Of a stretch of 64,000 nucleotides of DNA, positions 40,101-48,828 are shown in pieces; the stretch's first letter is position 1, and the number at the start of each line of letters is the position of its first letter. The stretch is from positions 62,001 through 126,000 of the forward strand of contig JAKOVH010000021.1 in NCBI GenBank assembly GCA_029782145.1, given 5' to 3'. The translations under genes and the position numbers were made by a program. The notes under the pieces are model-generated. The model was given only the letters and a program-made list of their open reading frames with translations. It did not search any database and was not told where the DNA came from. The DNA is from Actinomycetes bacterium (lineage in GTDB: Bacteria; Actinomycetota; Acidimicrobiia; Acidimicrobiales; Acidimicrobilacustridaceae).

Positions 40101-40454
40101 ATGGCCGAGCTCACCCTCTTCCACAACCCCAAGTGCTCCAACTCCCGCCGGGCCCTGGAGGCCCTCGAGGCGGCCGGCGCCGAGTTCGACACGGTGCTGT
40201 ACCTGAAGACGCCGCCGGGCCGGGCCGACCTCGAGCGCATCGTCGGCCACCTCGACGGGCCGGTCTCCGAGCTGGTGCGCCACGACAACCGGTTCAAGGA
40301 GCTGGGCCTCGATCCCGCCGCCTACGAGACCCCCGAGGCCGTCGTGGACCTGCTCGTCGAGCACCCCGAGCTCATGCAGCGGCCGGTGCTCGAGACCGCC
40401 GACCGGGCGGCGGTGGCCCGACCGCCCGAAGACGTGGTCGCCAGCTTCGTCTGA
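40101..40454 (+). CDS. ArsC/Spx-family arsenate reductase-like protein
   Basis: 117 residues from ATG 40101. Thioredoxin-like fold with the active-site motif NPKCSNSRRALEAL (single Cys), then YLKTPPGRADLERIVGHL, and VEHPELMQRPVLE, which contains the conserved Arg-Pro of ArsC. Members reduce arsenate with glutaredoxin or are Spx/YffB-like regulators. No arsB, acr3 or arsR is near, so a role in arsenic resistance is not supported by context. Confidence 0.88.
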   Translation: MAELTLFHNPKCSNSRRALEALEAAGAEFDTVLYLKTPPGRADLERIVGHLDGPVSELVRHDNRFKELGLDPAAYETPEAVVDLLVEHPELMQRPVLETADRAAVARPPEDVVASFV

Positions 40455-40505
40455 CCCGGCCGCCGGCGCCGCCGACGGTCCTGGCGGCCGCGGGGGCCAA
40501 CTACG

Positions 40506-42452
40506 GTGCGTGACGTGCCTGCCGCTGCCTCCGAGCCCGTGCCGCCGCGGCGCCCCGACGGCGCGGAGGGCTTCCACGCCGCGCTGCTGCGGGCCTCGGC
40601 CAGCACGATCACGGTGATCGACCCGCAGGGCACCGTGGTGATGAGCGCCGGTGACACCGTGCCCACGCTCGGGTACCCGACGCTCATGTCGCTGAACGCC
40701 CGGGACCTCATCCACCCCGACGACCTGCACATCTACGAGGCGATGGAGCGCGACGTGCTCGCCGCCCCGGACGTGGAGATCGACTGCCAGCTGCGGATGC
40801 TGCACAACGAGGGCCACTGGGAGGTCATCGAGGCGACGGCGCGCAACATGCTCCACGATCCGCTGATCGCCGGCATCCTCGTCACCACCCGGAACGTGTC
40901 GCGCCGCCACCGCCACGACCGGCTCCTGGCCGACTCGGCGGCGGCGCTCGAAGCCATCGCCGCCGGGAAGTCGCTCGACGAGGTGTGCCGGCTCGTCCGC
41001 GACCTGCTGGTGCACCAGGACTCGGCCTACGAGCGGCTGTCCCCGGAGGTCGAGGCCCTCACCGAGGCGCTGGAGAGCGACGGCTCACCCGGTGCCGAGC
41101 AGGCCCGGCGCATCATCGCCCTCGCCCGCTCGAGCCACCGCGCCGCCACCGAGCTGCGGCGGAGGGCCACCGTCGACGCCCTCACGGGGCTGGCGAACCG
41201 GCTGGGGTTCGTCGAGGCGCTGCGCGACCACCTCGCGCGCGACGAGGGGCCGGCCGCCGTGCTGCTGTTCGACCTCGACCGCTTCAAGCAGGTCAACGAC
41301 GCCTACGGGCACTCGGTGGGCGACGCCGTGCTGGTGTCGGTGGCCGACGCCCTGCGCCGCACCGTGCGCACCGGCGACGTCGCCGCCCGCTTCGGGGGCG
41401 ACGAGTTCGCCGTGCTGTGCCGCGAGCTCGACGCCGACGACACCGAGCTCGACGCCCGCCGGGTCGGCCAGCGGGTGGCGCTGGCGCTGGCCACCACGCC
41501 CGGCCCGGCCGGCACGGGGCTGCGGGCGATGGCGAGCATCGGCGTCTCGGTCGACCGGGTCGGCGGGGGGCTCTGGAGCGATCCCGAGGCGTGGGTGGCC
41601 GACGCCGACCACGCCATGTACGAGGCCAAGCGGCTCGGGCGGGGTCGGGTCGTGGTGGCCGACCACGACACGCGGGCGCGCGCCGGTCGCCGGCGGCGGG
41701 TCGAGACGGGGCTGCGCGACGCGCTGGAGAGCGGGGGGCTCGAGGTGTGGTTCCAGCCCATCGTCGAGCTGCCGTCCCGGCACGTCGAGGGCCTCGAGGC
41801 CCTGCTGCGGTGGCGCAGCGCCGACGGGGCGGTGCACCTGCCGGGCGAGTTCCTGCAGGTGGCCGAGGACGCCGGGCTCATGGCGGCCATCTCGCTGCGC
41901 ACCCTGGGCGTGGCCTTCGAGCAGGCCGTCCGCTGGCCGGCCGAGCCCGGTCGCGCCGCTCCGTCGGTGTCGGTCAACCTGTCGGTCACCCAGCTGCTGG
42001 CCGACGACATCGTCGAGATCATCGCCGCCGACCTCGAGCGCACCGGCCTCGACCCGGGTCGGGTGGTGGTGGAGCTCACCGAGCACGTGCTCGCCGCCGA
42101 CGAGCAGCTCGTCGTCGAGCGGCTGGAGGACCTGCGGCGCATGGGGGTCGGGCTGGCGCTCGACGACTTCGGCACGGGCTGGTCGTCGCTGCGGCTGGTG
42201 CGCACGATGCCGTTCGACCTCATCAAGATCGACCGGACCTTCACCGCGGACGTCGACGTGAGCCCCGAGGGCGCGGACTTCGCCGAGCGCATCGTGGCCC
42301 TGGCCCGCTCCATGGGCCGCCGGGTCGTCGCCGAGGGTGTCGAGCGGTCGTCGCAGCTCGAGGTGCTGGTGGCCATGGGCTGCGAGTTCGCCCAGGGATG
42401 GCTGTTCGGTGAGCCCGTCCCGGCGCCGCAGGTGTCGCTGGATCGCCGCTGA
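40506..42452 (+). CDS. PAS-GGDEF-EAL cyclic di-GMP protein with a shortened GAF linker
   Basis: 648 residues; GTG 40506 or the next codons are the start. Residues about 25-140: a PAS domain (ASTITVIDPQGTVVMSAGD, LIHPDDLHIYEAMERDV). About 145-215: a linker beginning like a GAF domain (ALEAIAAGKSLDEVCRLVRDLL) and ending like one (ARRIIALARSSHRAATELRRRATVDALTGLANR), with the middle missing. GGDEF is intact (RFGGDEFAVLC, no obvious I-site). EAL: EGLEALLRW, VELTEHVL, LDDFGTGWSSLRLVR, IKIDRTFT, AEGVE. Both cyclase and phosphodiesterase motifs look competent. Cytoplasmic, no membrane segment. Confidence 0.93.
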   Translation: MRDVPAAASEPVPPRRPDGAEGFHAALLRASASTITVIDPQGTVVMSAGDTVPTLGYPTLMSLNARDLIHPDDLHIYEAMERDVLAAPDVEIDCQLRMLHNEGHWEVIEATARNMLHDPLIAGILVTTRNVSRRHRHDRLLADSAAALEAIAAGKSLDEVCRLVRDLLVHQDSAYERLSPEVEALTEALESDGSPGAEQARRIIALARSSHRAATELRRRATVDALTGLANRLGFVEALRDHLARDEGPAAVLLFDLDRFKQVNDAYGHSVGDAVLVSVADALRRTVRTGDVAARFGGDEFAVLCRELDADDTELDARRVGQRVALALATTPGPAGTGLRAMASIGVSVDRVGGGLWSDPEAWVADADHAMYEAKRLGRGRVVVADHDTRARAGRRRRVETGLRDALESGGLEVWFQPIVELPSRHVEGLEALLRWRSADGAVHLPGEFLQVAEDAGLMAAISLRTLGVAFEQAVRWPAEPGRAAPSVSVNLSVTQLLADDIVEIIAADLERTGLDPGRVVVELTEHVLAADEQLVVERLEDLRRMGVGLALDDFGTGWSSLRLVRTMPFDLIKIDRTFTADVDVSPEGADFAERIVALARSMGRRVVAEGVERSSQLEVLVAMGCEFAQGWLFGEPVPAPQVSLDRR

Positions 42453-42474
42453 CGGCGGGGTGGCTGGGGGGCTG

Positions 42475-42699
42475 TCAGGCCTCCGCGGCGTCGCCGCCCA
42501 GCTGCCGGGCGACGGCGAGCGCCTCGGTGGCCCCCATGCCGGCCCGCCCCACCAGGTAGCAGGTCAGCGGCGCGGCGATGCGCTCCGATGCATGGGCGGC
42601 CACGCCGGCGAGGTCGAGGAGCGCCTCGATGTCGTCGTCGCCCAGCGGTTCGAGGCCGAGCTGCTCGGCGAAGGCACGGATCCACTCGTTGCCGGTCAT
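42475..42699 (-). CDS. DUF6457 small protein
   Basis: 74 residues from ATG 42699. WIRAFAEQLGLEPLGDDDIEALLDLAGVAAHASERIAAPLTCYLVGRAGM matches the DUF6457 type, a small helical domain often found fused to molybdopterin-guanine dinucleotide synthesis proteins. Stand-alone here; function unknown. It is between convergent and divergent neighbours. Confidence 0.8.
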   Translation of the reverse strand: MTGNEWIRAFAEQLGLEPLGDDDIEALLDLAGVAAHASERIAAPLTCYLVGRAGMGATEALAVARQLGGDAAEA

Positions 42700-42738
42700 G
42701 ACGCCGGAGCGTAGGCGCCCGGCCCGTAGGCTCGGCGC

Positions 42739-43158
42739 GTGGGCACCGACACCGACCCGCTGCGGGTGACCGGCTCGGTCACCATCCCCGCCCACGAGCT
42801 GGAGTGGCGGTTCGGCCCGTCGGGCGGACCCGGCGGCCAGCACGCCAACCGCGCCCACACCCGCGCCGAGGTGCGCTTCGACGTCGTCGCGTCCAGCGCG
42901 CTCGGCCCGGCCCAGCGCGACCGGCTGCGGGCCCGCCTCGGTGACGTCGTGGTGGTGAGCGCCGACGACGAGCGGTCCCAGCTGCGGAACCGGCGGCTCG
43001 CCCTCGACCGTCTCCGCCACCGCCTGGCCGGTGCCCTGCGGGTCGAGCCGCCTCGGCGCCCGACCCGCCCCACCCGGGCCGCCGTCGAGCGACGCCTGGA
43101 GGCCAAGCGGCGCCAGGCGGCTCGCAAGCGCGACCGCCGCCCGCCCGGGGAGGACTGA
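42739..43158 (+). CDS. arfB: alternative ribosome-rescue factor ArfB (peptidyl-tRNA hydrolase, RF-1 domain)
   Basis: 139 residues from GTG 42739. The GGQ motif is in GPSGGPGGQHANRAHTRAEVRFDV; the C-terminal tail is long and very basic (RLEAKRRQAARKRDRR), as in ArfB/YaeJ, where it enters the empty mRNA channel of stalled ribosomes. It lacks the codon-recognition domains of RF1/RF2. Cytoplasmic, on ribosomes. Confidence 0.92.
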   Translation: MGTDTDPLRVTGSVTIPAHELEWRFGPSGGPGGQHANRAHTRAEVRFDVVASSALGPAQRDRLRARLGDVVVVSADDERSQLRNRRLALDRLRHRLAGALRVEPPRRPTRPTRAAVERRLEAKRRQAARKRDRRPPGED

Positions 43159-43217
43159 TCGGGAGGCCGGCCGCGAGCGAGGGGCCTGGCCGGCCGAGCG
43201 GAGGGTAGGGAGCCGGG

Positions 43218-44234
43218 ATGCCCGACTCGCCCCCGGCCCGACCACGCCGCCCGGACCCCTCCGGCGAGGCGTCGCGGCCCACCGACGGACGCGCCGACGA
43301 GCCCGTCGACTGCGCGGTGGTGGGCGGTGGCCCGGCCGGGTTGTCGGCGGCCCTCAACCTGGCCCGCTACCGGCGCTCGGTGCTGGTGCTCGACACCGAC
43401 GACGGGCGCAGCACCGGCCACCAGGTGAACCACAACCTGCTCGGCCACCCCGGCGGCATCCCGGCACGGGAGCTGCGGCGGTTGGGCTGGGCCCAGCTCG
43501 ACGCCCAGCCCGAGGTGCGGCGCGGCGACGGGCCAGTGTCGGACCTGCGGGTCGTCGACGACGGGTTCGAGGTGGTGGCCCCCGGGGGCACGACGGTGGC
43601 CCGCACCGTGGTGCTCGCCACGGGCGTGCGCGACCACTTCCCCCGGTTCGACGGCTGGGAGTCGTGCGTGGGTCGCTCCATGTTCTGGTGCCTGGCGTGC
43701 GACGCCTACGAGCACCGCGGCGATCGCGTGGTGGTCGCCGGCAGCAGCGATGCGGCGGCCGGTGAAGCCCTCCAGCTGCGTCGCTACAGCGAGGACCTGA
43801 CGCTGGTCACCAACGGCCGGGCCCGCCTGTCGCCGCGCTGGGCCGAGCGGGTCGAGCGGGCCGGCATCCCCGTCGTGGAGGGCCGGATCGTGGAGGCCGT
43901 GCACGACGGCGGGCACCTCCGGCGGCTGCGCCTCGACGACGGCCGCGACCTGGAGCTCGGCGCCCTCTTCGTGGCCCAGGGCGCGACCCCGGCGTCGGAT
44001 CTCGCCGCCCGGGTGGGCGCCGAGCTGAACGACGACGGCTGGGTGGTCGTCGACGAAGAGCAGCACACGACGGTGCCCGGCCTGTTCGCCGCCGGCGACG
44101 TGACGGCCCTGCACTCCCACCAGGTGGCGACCGCCATGCACGAGGGCACCCAGGCGGCGGCCGCGGTCAACTACTTCCTCTACCCGACGACGCTGCGGGC
44201 GGTGGAACCGGCGGACGTGAGCGGGGATCGTTAG
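43218..44234 (+). CDS. thioredoxin reductase-like NAD(P)/FAD oxidoreductase
   Basis: 338 residues from ATG 43218 with GGAG upstream. The FAD-binding start CAVVGGGPAGLSAALNLARYRRSVLVLD follows a disordered N-terminus of about 30 residues. NADPH domain VVVAGSSDAAAGEALQLRRY and second FAD motif GLFAAGDVTALHSHQVATAMHEG. The redox pair is CLAC in MFWCLACDAYEH, in the position of the CxxC of thioredoxin reductases. GSS replaces the usual GGG in the NADPH motif. Substrate could be thioredoxin or a small dithiol; not certain. Confidence 0.88.
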   Translation: MPDSPPARPRRPDPSGEASRPTDGRADEPVDCAVVGGGPAGLSAALNLARYRRSVLVLDTDDGRSTGHQVNHNLLGHPGGIPARELRRLGWAQLDAQPEVRRGDGPVSDLRVVDDGFEVVAPGGTTVARTVVLATGVRDHFPRFDGWESCVGRSMFWCLACDAYEHRGDRVVVAGSSDAAAGEALQLRRYSEDLTLVTNGRARLSPRWAERVERAGIPVVEGRIVEAVHDGGHLRRLRLDDGRDLELGALFVAQGATPASDLAARVGAELNDDGWVVVDEEQHTTVPGLFAAGDVTALHSHQVATAMHEGTQAAAAVNYFLYPTTLRAVEPADVSGDR

Positions 44235-44263
44235 CCTCGCCAGGACAGCACCGAGGAGGGCAC

Positions 44264-45145
44264 ATGGACATCGGCATCTTCTGCGAGCCGAGCACCGTCG
44301 AGCGCGCCGTCGAGGACGTGCGGGGGATCGCCACCGCCGGCTTCTCCTCGGCGTGGATGCCGCAGATCTTCGGGGTCGACACCTTGACCACCCTGGCGGT
44401 GGTCGCACGCGAGGTGCCCGACGTGGGGCTCGGCACGGCCGTGATCCCGACCTTCCCCCGTCACCCGATGATGCTGGCCGCACAGGCCCGAACCGTGCAG
44501 CAGGTGGCGGGTGGCCGGCTCACCCTCGGCATCGGCCTCTCGCACCAGATCGTCATCGAGGGCATGCTCGGCATCCCGTGGGAGAAGCCGGTGCGCCACC
44601 TGCGCGAGTATCTGTCGATCCTGGCGCCGCTGCTGCGCGGCGAAGCGGTCGAGGTCGAGGGCGAGACCCTCACCGCCAAGCTGGCCCTGCAGGTCGACTC
44701 ACCCGACGTGCCGGTGCTCGTCGCCGCGCTGGGCACCCAGATGCTCAACGTCACCGGTCGGCTGGCCGACGGCACCGTGACCTGGATGACCGGGCCGTCC
44801 ACCATCGGTGCCCACATCGTCCCCACCATCACCGCGGCTGCGGCGGCCGCTGGTCGCCCGAGCCCGCGGGTGGTGTGCGCCCTGCCCGTCTGCGTGACCG
44901 ACGACGTCGAAGGGGCGCGGGCGGTGGCGGCGGAGCGGTTCCAGATGTACGGCTTCCTGCCGTCGTACCGGGCGATGCTCGAGCGAGAAGGCGCCGCCGG
45001 CCCGGCCGACGTCGCCATCGTCGGCGACGCCGCCACGGTGCGCGCCGGGGTCGAGCACCTCTTCGAGCAGGGGGCGACGGACTTCGTCGCCATCGCCTAC
45101 CGCAACCGCGACGCCACCCTCGCCGTGCTGGCCGACCTGCTCTGA
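44264..45145 (+). CDS. LLM-class F420-dependent oxidoreductase
   Basis: 293 residues from ATG 44264 with AGGAGG 5 bases upstream. TIM-barrel luciferase-like fold: GIATAGFSSAWMPQIFGVDTLTTLAVVAREVPDVGLGTAVIPTFPRHPMMLAAQARTV then GGRLTLGIGLSHQ, and SPDVPVLVAALGTQMLNVTGRLADG. The pattern is that of the mycobacterial/actinobacterial F420-dependent group. The substrate is unknown. It lies 29 bp after the flavoprotein gene. Confidence 0.88.
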   Translation: MDIGIFCEPSTVERAVEDVRGIATAGFSSAWMPQIFGVDTLTTLAVVAREVPDVGLGTAVIPTFPRHPMMLAAQARTVQQVAGGRLTLGIGLSHQIVIEGMLGIPWEKPVRHLREYLSILAPLLRGEAVEVEGETLTAKLALQVDSPDVPVLVAALGTQMLNVTGRLADGTVTWMTGPSTIGAHIVPTITAAAAAAGRPSPRVVCALPVCVTDDVEGARAVAAERFQMYGFLPSYRAMLEREGAAGPADVAIVGDAATVRAGVEHLFEQGATDFVAIAYRNRDATLAVLADLL

Positions 45146-45152
45146 GCCGGCG

Positions 45153-45731
45153 TCACTCGACGAGCGCGTCGAGCAGCTGCTCGAGCTCGGCTCGCGGGAC
45201 CGTCACCCGGTCGAGCGGCACGGCGACCCCGAACAGGCACACCATCTGCCCGTCGTCGTCGACCAGCGGCCACCCCATGGCCAGCGTGGTGACGTGGCTG
45301 CCGTCGGGGCGCTCGTACTGCTTGAGCATCACCTGGCCCTCGGCGGCGGCACCGATGGCCTTCACGGTGGCCGCCCGGTCCAGCGGGGCGGTGAGGTCGA
45401 CGGAGCGCATGCCGGCGAGGGAGGTCAGCGGCCGGCCCATGAGGTCGGCGTAGTGCTGGTTGGCCCGCAGGATGGTGCTGTCGGCCTGCATGAGCACCAA
45501 GGCCACCTTGGCGGTGTGGAACAGCACGTCGAGCGCCGGCTCCACGTCGCCCAGCCGGACCCGCGCCCGGCGGCCCGCCTCGGTCTCGGGGTCCCACCGC
45601 TGGCCGTGGGCGAGGCGGGCGATGGCCAGCTTGGCCTCGGCCAGCGCCCGCCGGCTCTCGGAGACGCGCAGCCGCTCCAGCAGCGCCTCCCTGTCGAGCT
45701 CCTCGAGCGAGGTCGTGGACTCCGTGGTCAA
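45153..45731 (-). CDS. PAS-domain protein
   Basis: 192 residues from TTG 45731, chosen because GGAGGG lies at proper spacing; the frame is open further upstream but without support. An N-terminal coiled coil (SLEELDREALLERLRVSESRRALAEAKLAIARLAHG) leads into a PAS domain (LDVLFHTAKVALVLMQADSTILRANQHYADLMGRPLTSLAGMRSVDLT, GQVMLKQYERPDGSHVTTLAMGWPLVDDDGQMVCLFGVAVP). No output domain is attached, so it may signal through protein contact. It overlaps no neighbour and is convergent with the F420 gene. Confidence 0.78.
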   Translation of the reverse strand: MTTESTTSLEELDREALLERLRVSESRRALAEAKLAIARLAHGQRWDPETEAGRRARVRLGDVEPALDVLFHTAKVALVLMQADSTILRANQHYADLMGRPLTSLAGMRSVDLTAPLDRAATVKAIGAAAEGQVMLKQYERPDGSHVTTLAMGWPLVDDDGQMVCLFGVAVPLDRVTVPRAELEQLLDALVE

Positions 45732-45940
45732 GCTGCCCTCCGGCACCTCTGGTGGGCGCCGACCCCACGTCGGTCGCCTGTCCTCAGCAAGGTACGGGAC
45801 ACCCGCCGCCACCGGAACCGCACGCGTTGGGTATCTCGCGCGCCGGTCGGGTGCTCGGCCTCCCCCGGCCCGCGGTGCCGCCGGGGTCCGGCCGGGTGCC
45901 TCGTCGTGGCCGGCCGGCACGCCAGGTAGCGTGGCGCCCC

Positions 45941-46654
45941 GTGCCCGTCCGGTCCACGATCCGCACCGAGGCCCGCCGCCTCGCCGCCACCACCGCCAAC
46001 CGGGCGTGGGCCTGGGCGAAGCGCCACGGCGTGGTCGATGCCACCCATCCTCTGGCCGCCGAGCTCGGGGCGATGGGGGAGGGCAGCTACATCGCCTTCC
46101 CGCCGGGCGACCGCTGCAACCCCCACGCCGTGCACATCGGCCGGGAGTGCGTCCTGGGCGCCGACGTCACCCTCGCCGTGGGCATGCCCACCGAGGTGTA
46201 CCCGCCGGACTGCCCACCGGTCATCGAGATCGGTGATCGCACCACGGTCGGCAAGGGCTGCTGGTTCGTGGCGCGGGAGCGGCTGGTGCTCGAGCACGAC
46301 GTCACCTTGGCCCCGAACGTGTACATCACCGACCACAACCACACCTACGCCGACCCCTGGCTGCCCGTGGGCAAGCAGATCCTGCAGTGCGACCCCGTCC
46401 GGGTGGGCAGCGGCACCTGGATCGGCACCAACGTGGTCGTGCTGCCCGGGTCCGACATCGGGCGCAACTGCGCCATCGCCGCCGGCACCGTGGTGCGGGG
46501 GGTCATCCCCGACCACTCGGTGGTGGCCGGTGTGCCCGGCAAGGTGATCCGCCGGTGGACCGACGACGACGGCTGGCAGCCGCCGCTCACCCGCGAGGTC
46601 GTGGTGCTCGAGGGGTGGCCGGTGGGGGTGCCCCCGCTCGACGGCGAGGGCTGA
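45941..46654 (+). CDS. left-handed beta-helix (hexapeptide) acyltransferase
   Basis: 237 residues from GTG 45941. Hexapeptide repeats are clear (VHIGRECVLGADVTLAVG, IEIGDRTTVGKGCWFVARERLVLEHDVTLAPNVYITDHNHTYAD, VRVGSGTWIGTNVVVLPGSDIGRNCAIAAGTVVRGVIPDHSVVAGVPGKVIRRW). The DHNH motif holds the catalytic His as in maltose/galactoside O-acetyltransferases. Likely O-acetylates a sugar or envelope component; acceptor unknown. Confidence 0.9.
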   Translation: MPVRSTIRTEARRLAATTANRAWAWAKRHGVVDATHPLAAELGAMGEGSYIAFPPGDRCNPHAVHIGRECVLGADVTLAVGMPTEVYPPDCPPVIEIGDRTTVGKGCWFVARERLVLEHDVTLAPNVYITDHNHTYADPWLPVGKQILQCDPVRVGSGTWIGTNVVVLPGSDIGRNCAIAAGTVVRGVIPDHSVVAGVPGKVIRRWTDDDGWQPPLTREVVVLEGWPVGVPPLDGEG

Positions 46655-46713
46655 ACCCACCCTCTCGGCCCGTCGCGCCGGCTGCGCCCGCTCGCCGGTC
46701 CGGCCGGAGACGC

Positions 46714-47355
46714 TCAGCCGGGGTGGTCGTCGAGGGGGTCGATGTCGACGACCTCGCCCACCGAGCCCTCCGGCACCAAGAGCGCGGCGATCTCGGCGCA
46801 CAGGCCGTCGAGGCGCTCGGCGGTGGCCCGGTAGGTGGCGAGCCCCAGCCCGACCGGATCGTCGATCTCGTCGCTGCCGAGGCCGGGTGGCCGTCGTGGT
46901 GGCCGCCGCCCCGCCACCTGGGCGCACCAGTCGCGCACCGGCTGGCCGGCGCGGCGGGGCCCGACCTGGCGCCCGAGGCGGACGAGCTCGCCGATGACGA
47001 ACGCCCGGTCGGCGGCCGACGGATCGTGGGCCACCACCCCGCCGACGTGGTCACGGGTCATGCCGAGCACGAGGTCGGCCTCGCCGACGATGTCGCCCGA
47101 GAGGCGCCGGCTCAGGTGCTCGGAGAGGTCGATGCCCCGATCGGCGAGCACCTCCACGGCGTGGTCGGTGGCCGGACCGCCCCAGCCCAGCGTGCCCGCC
47201 GAGTGCACCCGCGCGTCCATGCCCCGGCGGGCCAGGTGGTGAGCGAGCAGCCCCATGGCCATGGGGGAGCGGCAGGTGTTGCCCGAGCAGACGACCAGGA
47301 TCTCGATGGGGGTGATCCTACGAGCCGCCGCCGGGCGCCCCGGCTGGGCTCCCAC
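46714..47355 (-). CDS. low-molecular-weight protein tyrosine phosphatase family protein
   Basis: 213 residues from GTG 47355, overlapping the preceding gene by 38 bp. The P-loop VVCSGNTCRSPMAMGLLAHHL has the CX5R(S) motif, and the acid is in DDPVGLGLATYRATAERLD. Usual length is about 150; the excess comes from a short N-terminal extension and an Arg/Pro/Gly loop (GRRPPRRPPGLG). Members act on phosphotyrosine of envelope-polymer kinases or reduce arsenate. Confidence 0.88.
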   Translation of the reverse strand: MGAQPGRPAAARRITPIEILVVCSGNTCRSPMAMGLLAHHLARRGMDARVHSAGTLGWGGPATDHAVEVLADRGIDLSEHLSRRLSGDIVGEADLVLGMTRDHVGGVVAHDPSAADRAFVIGELVRLGRQVGPRRAGQPVRDWCAQVAGRRPPRRPPGLGSDEIDDPVGLGLATYRATAERLDGLCAEIAALLVPEGSVGEVVDIDPLDDHPG

Positions 47356-47977
47356 CGGCGGCCCCGTCCGCGGTGGCGAGGAAGGCGAGCCGGTAGAGGC
47401 CCCAGCCCACGCCCGGGTGGTGGCCGACGGGCAGGCTCAGCGACGCGGGGTCGAGGCCCTGTGGCACCTCCTCGATCTCGACCATCACGATCTGCTCGCC
47501 GCTGGCGGTGCGCAGGAGCCGAGCCGAGGAGCCACGGCAGGCGTCGAGCAGGGGCAGCCCTTGGTCGACGAACCATTCGGCCAGCTCGGGGCCGTCGGGG
47601 ACGAACAGGTGGGCCAGGCCGCGACCGCCGTCGGTCACCCCCTCGACGCCGGGGATCCCCGCCACCAGCCACGCCTCGGAGCGGGCGGCGCGCAGGTGGC
47701 CCTGCAGGAACTCCGGCAGGCCGGGGGAGCGCCGCCCGTAGTCGGCGTAGGCCTCGCTCTGCAGCACCTCCAACCGGTCGAGGTCGTAGACGGTGAGGAA
47801 GCGGGGCGGCTCGGCGGCGGCCGAGCGCTCGAGCTCGAAGCGGCGGACCCGCTGGAAGCCCGGCACGGCGAGCTGCTCGAGGTGGTGCACGTCGCACCAG
47901 GCCGAGAAGCGCTCGTCGAGCTCAGCGGGGAGCCAGGTGCGCAGGTGCAGCAGCCCCGAGGGCGTCTCGTCGGGCAT
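47318..47977 (-). CDS. conserved hypothetical protein, possible dimeric alpha/beta-barrel (DUF4286-like)
   Basis: 219 residues from ATG 47977. The N-terminal part LHLRTWLPAELDERFSAWCDVHHLEQLAVPGFQRVRRFEL and RFLTVYDLDRLEVLQSEAYADYG recalls small ABM/DUF4286 proteins with a W-x(4)-H-[LV] motif. A second half repeats the theme weakly (LAHLFVPDGPELAEWFVDQGLPLLDA; QIVMVEIEEVPQGL). Function unknown. It overlaps the phosphatase gene by 38 bp, so they are likely co-translated. Confidence 0.72.
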   Translation of the reverse strand: MPDETPSGLLHLRTWLPAELDERFSAWCDVHHLEQLAVPGFQRVRRFELERSAAAEPPRFLTVYDLDRLEVLQSEAYADYGRRSPGLPEFLQGHLRAARSEAWLVAGIPGVEGVTDGGRGLAHLFVPDGPELAEWFVDQGLPLLDACRGSSARLLRTASGEQIVMVEIEEVPQGLDPASLSLPVGHHPGVGWGLYRLAFLATADGAAGGSPAGAPGGGS

Positions 47978-48138
47978 GGTGGTCAGACGCGCCGCTGCGG
48001 AGCCCGTTGCACAGGAGGGGAGTCTACGGACCGCAGCACCCGCTCGGTCGGGTGGCCGGCCACGGCGGGGCTCGGCGAGCTCCAGGGGGCCCCGGCCGGG
48101 GACCGGACGGGTAGCGTCGGCCTGCGAGGAGGGCAGGC

Positions 48139-48828
48139 ATGGCCGACGAGGGGACGACGGTGGTGGTGGGCGGCGACCGGGGCATCGGCCGGGCCCTGGT
48201 CGAGGCCCTCGCGGCGCGAGGGCGTGCGGTGGGGGTGGTGCCCTCGGCGCTCGACCTCGCCGACGCCGATGCCGTCCGCGCCGAGCTGGCGGCGGCCGCC
48301 GGCGACGGCGCGATGACCACGGCGGTGCTGGCCCACCTCGACCCGGCCGGCTTCGTGGCCACCCCCCTCGTCGCGCTCGACGAGGCGGCGTGGGACGCGG
48401 CGGCCGAGCGCTCGCTGCGGGCGGCGGTGGTCGTGCTGCAGCAGATCCACGCCGTGGCGCCCGACGGGGCCGCCGTCGTGGTGGTCCTGCCCACCGTCGC
48501 CGGGGTCGGGGTCCCGGGGTTGGTGCCGTTGTGCACCGCCGTCGAGGGCATCAGGGTGATGGCCAAGGCGCTGGCCCGTCGCTGGGGCGCCCGCCGCATC
48601 ACCGTCAACACCGTCGAGGTGGAGCTGTCGGCCTTCCTGCTCGGTGACGACGAGCCCGGCGCGGGCGTCGACCTGCCCTCGGTGCCGGTGCTCGGCAGTC
48701 CGGCCCTCCCTGCCGGCTCCGTGGCGGCCGACGTGGCCGGGCTGGTGGACCTGCTCGGCTCCGCCGACGCGGCCGGGCTCACCGGGGCGCTGCTCGCCGC
48801 CGACCGCGGCACGGTGATGCTGCCGTGA
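48139..48828 (+). CDS. SDR-family protein with lost catalytic residues
   Basis: 229 residues from ATG 48139 with GAGGAGGG upstream. The Rossmann start VVVGGDRGIGRALVEALAARG and the region ARRWGARRITVNTVEVE show SDR ancestry. Where the catalytic YxxxK should be, the sequence is PLCTAVEGIRVMAKAL: Tyr is replaced by Cys and Lys by Glu. A canonical reductase activity is therefore unlikely. The stop overlaps the following active-looking SDR by 4 bp, suggesting a heteromeric or regulatory partner. Confidence 0.85.
   Translation: MADEGTTVVVGGDRGIGRALVEALAARGRAVGVVPSALDLADADAVRAELAAAAGDGAMTTAVLAHLDPAGFVATPLVALDEAAWDAAAERSLRAAVVVLQQIHAVAPDGAAVVVVLPTVAGVGVPGLVPLCTAVEGIRVMAKALARRWGARRITVNTVEVELSAFLLGDDEPGAGVDLPSVPVLGSPALPAGSVAADVAGLVDLLGSADAAGLTGALLAADRGTVMLP

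Noticed and set aside
40101-40454. Arsenic resistance operon.
   Set aside because: Only an ArsC/Spx-like gene is present; no arsR, arsB or acr3 adjoins it.
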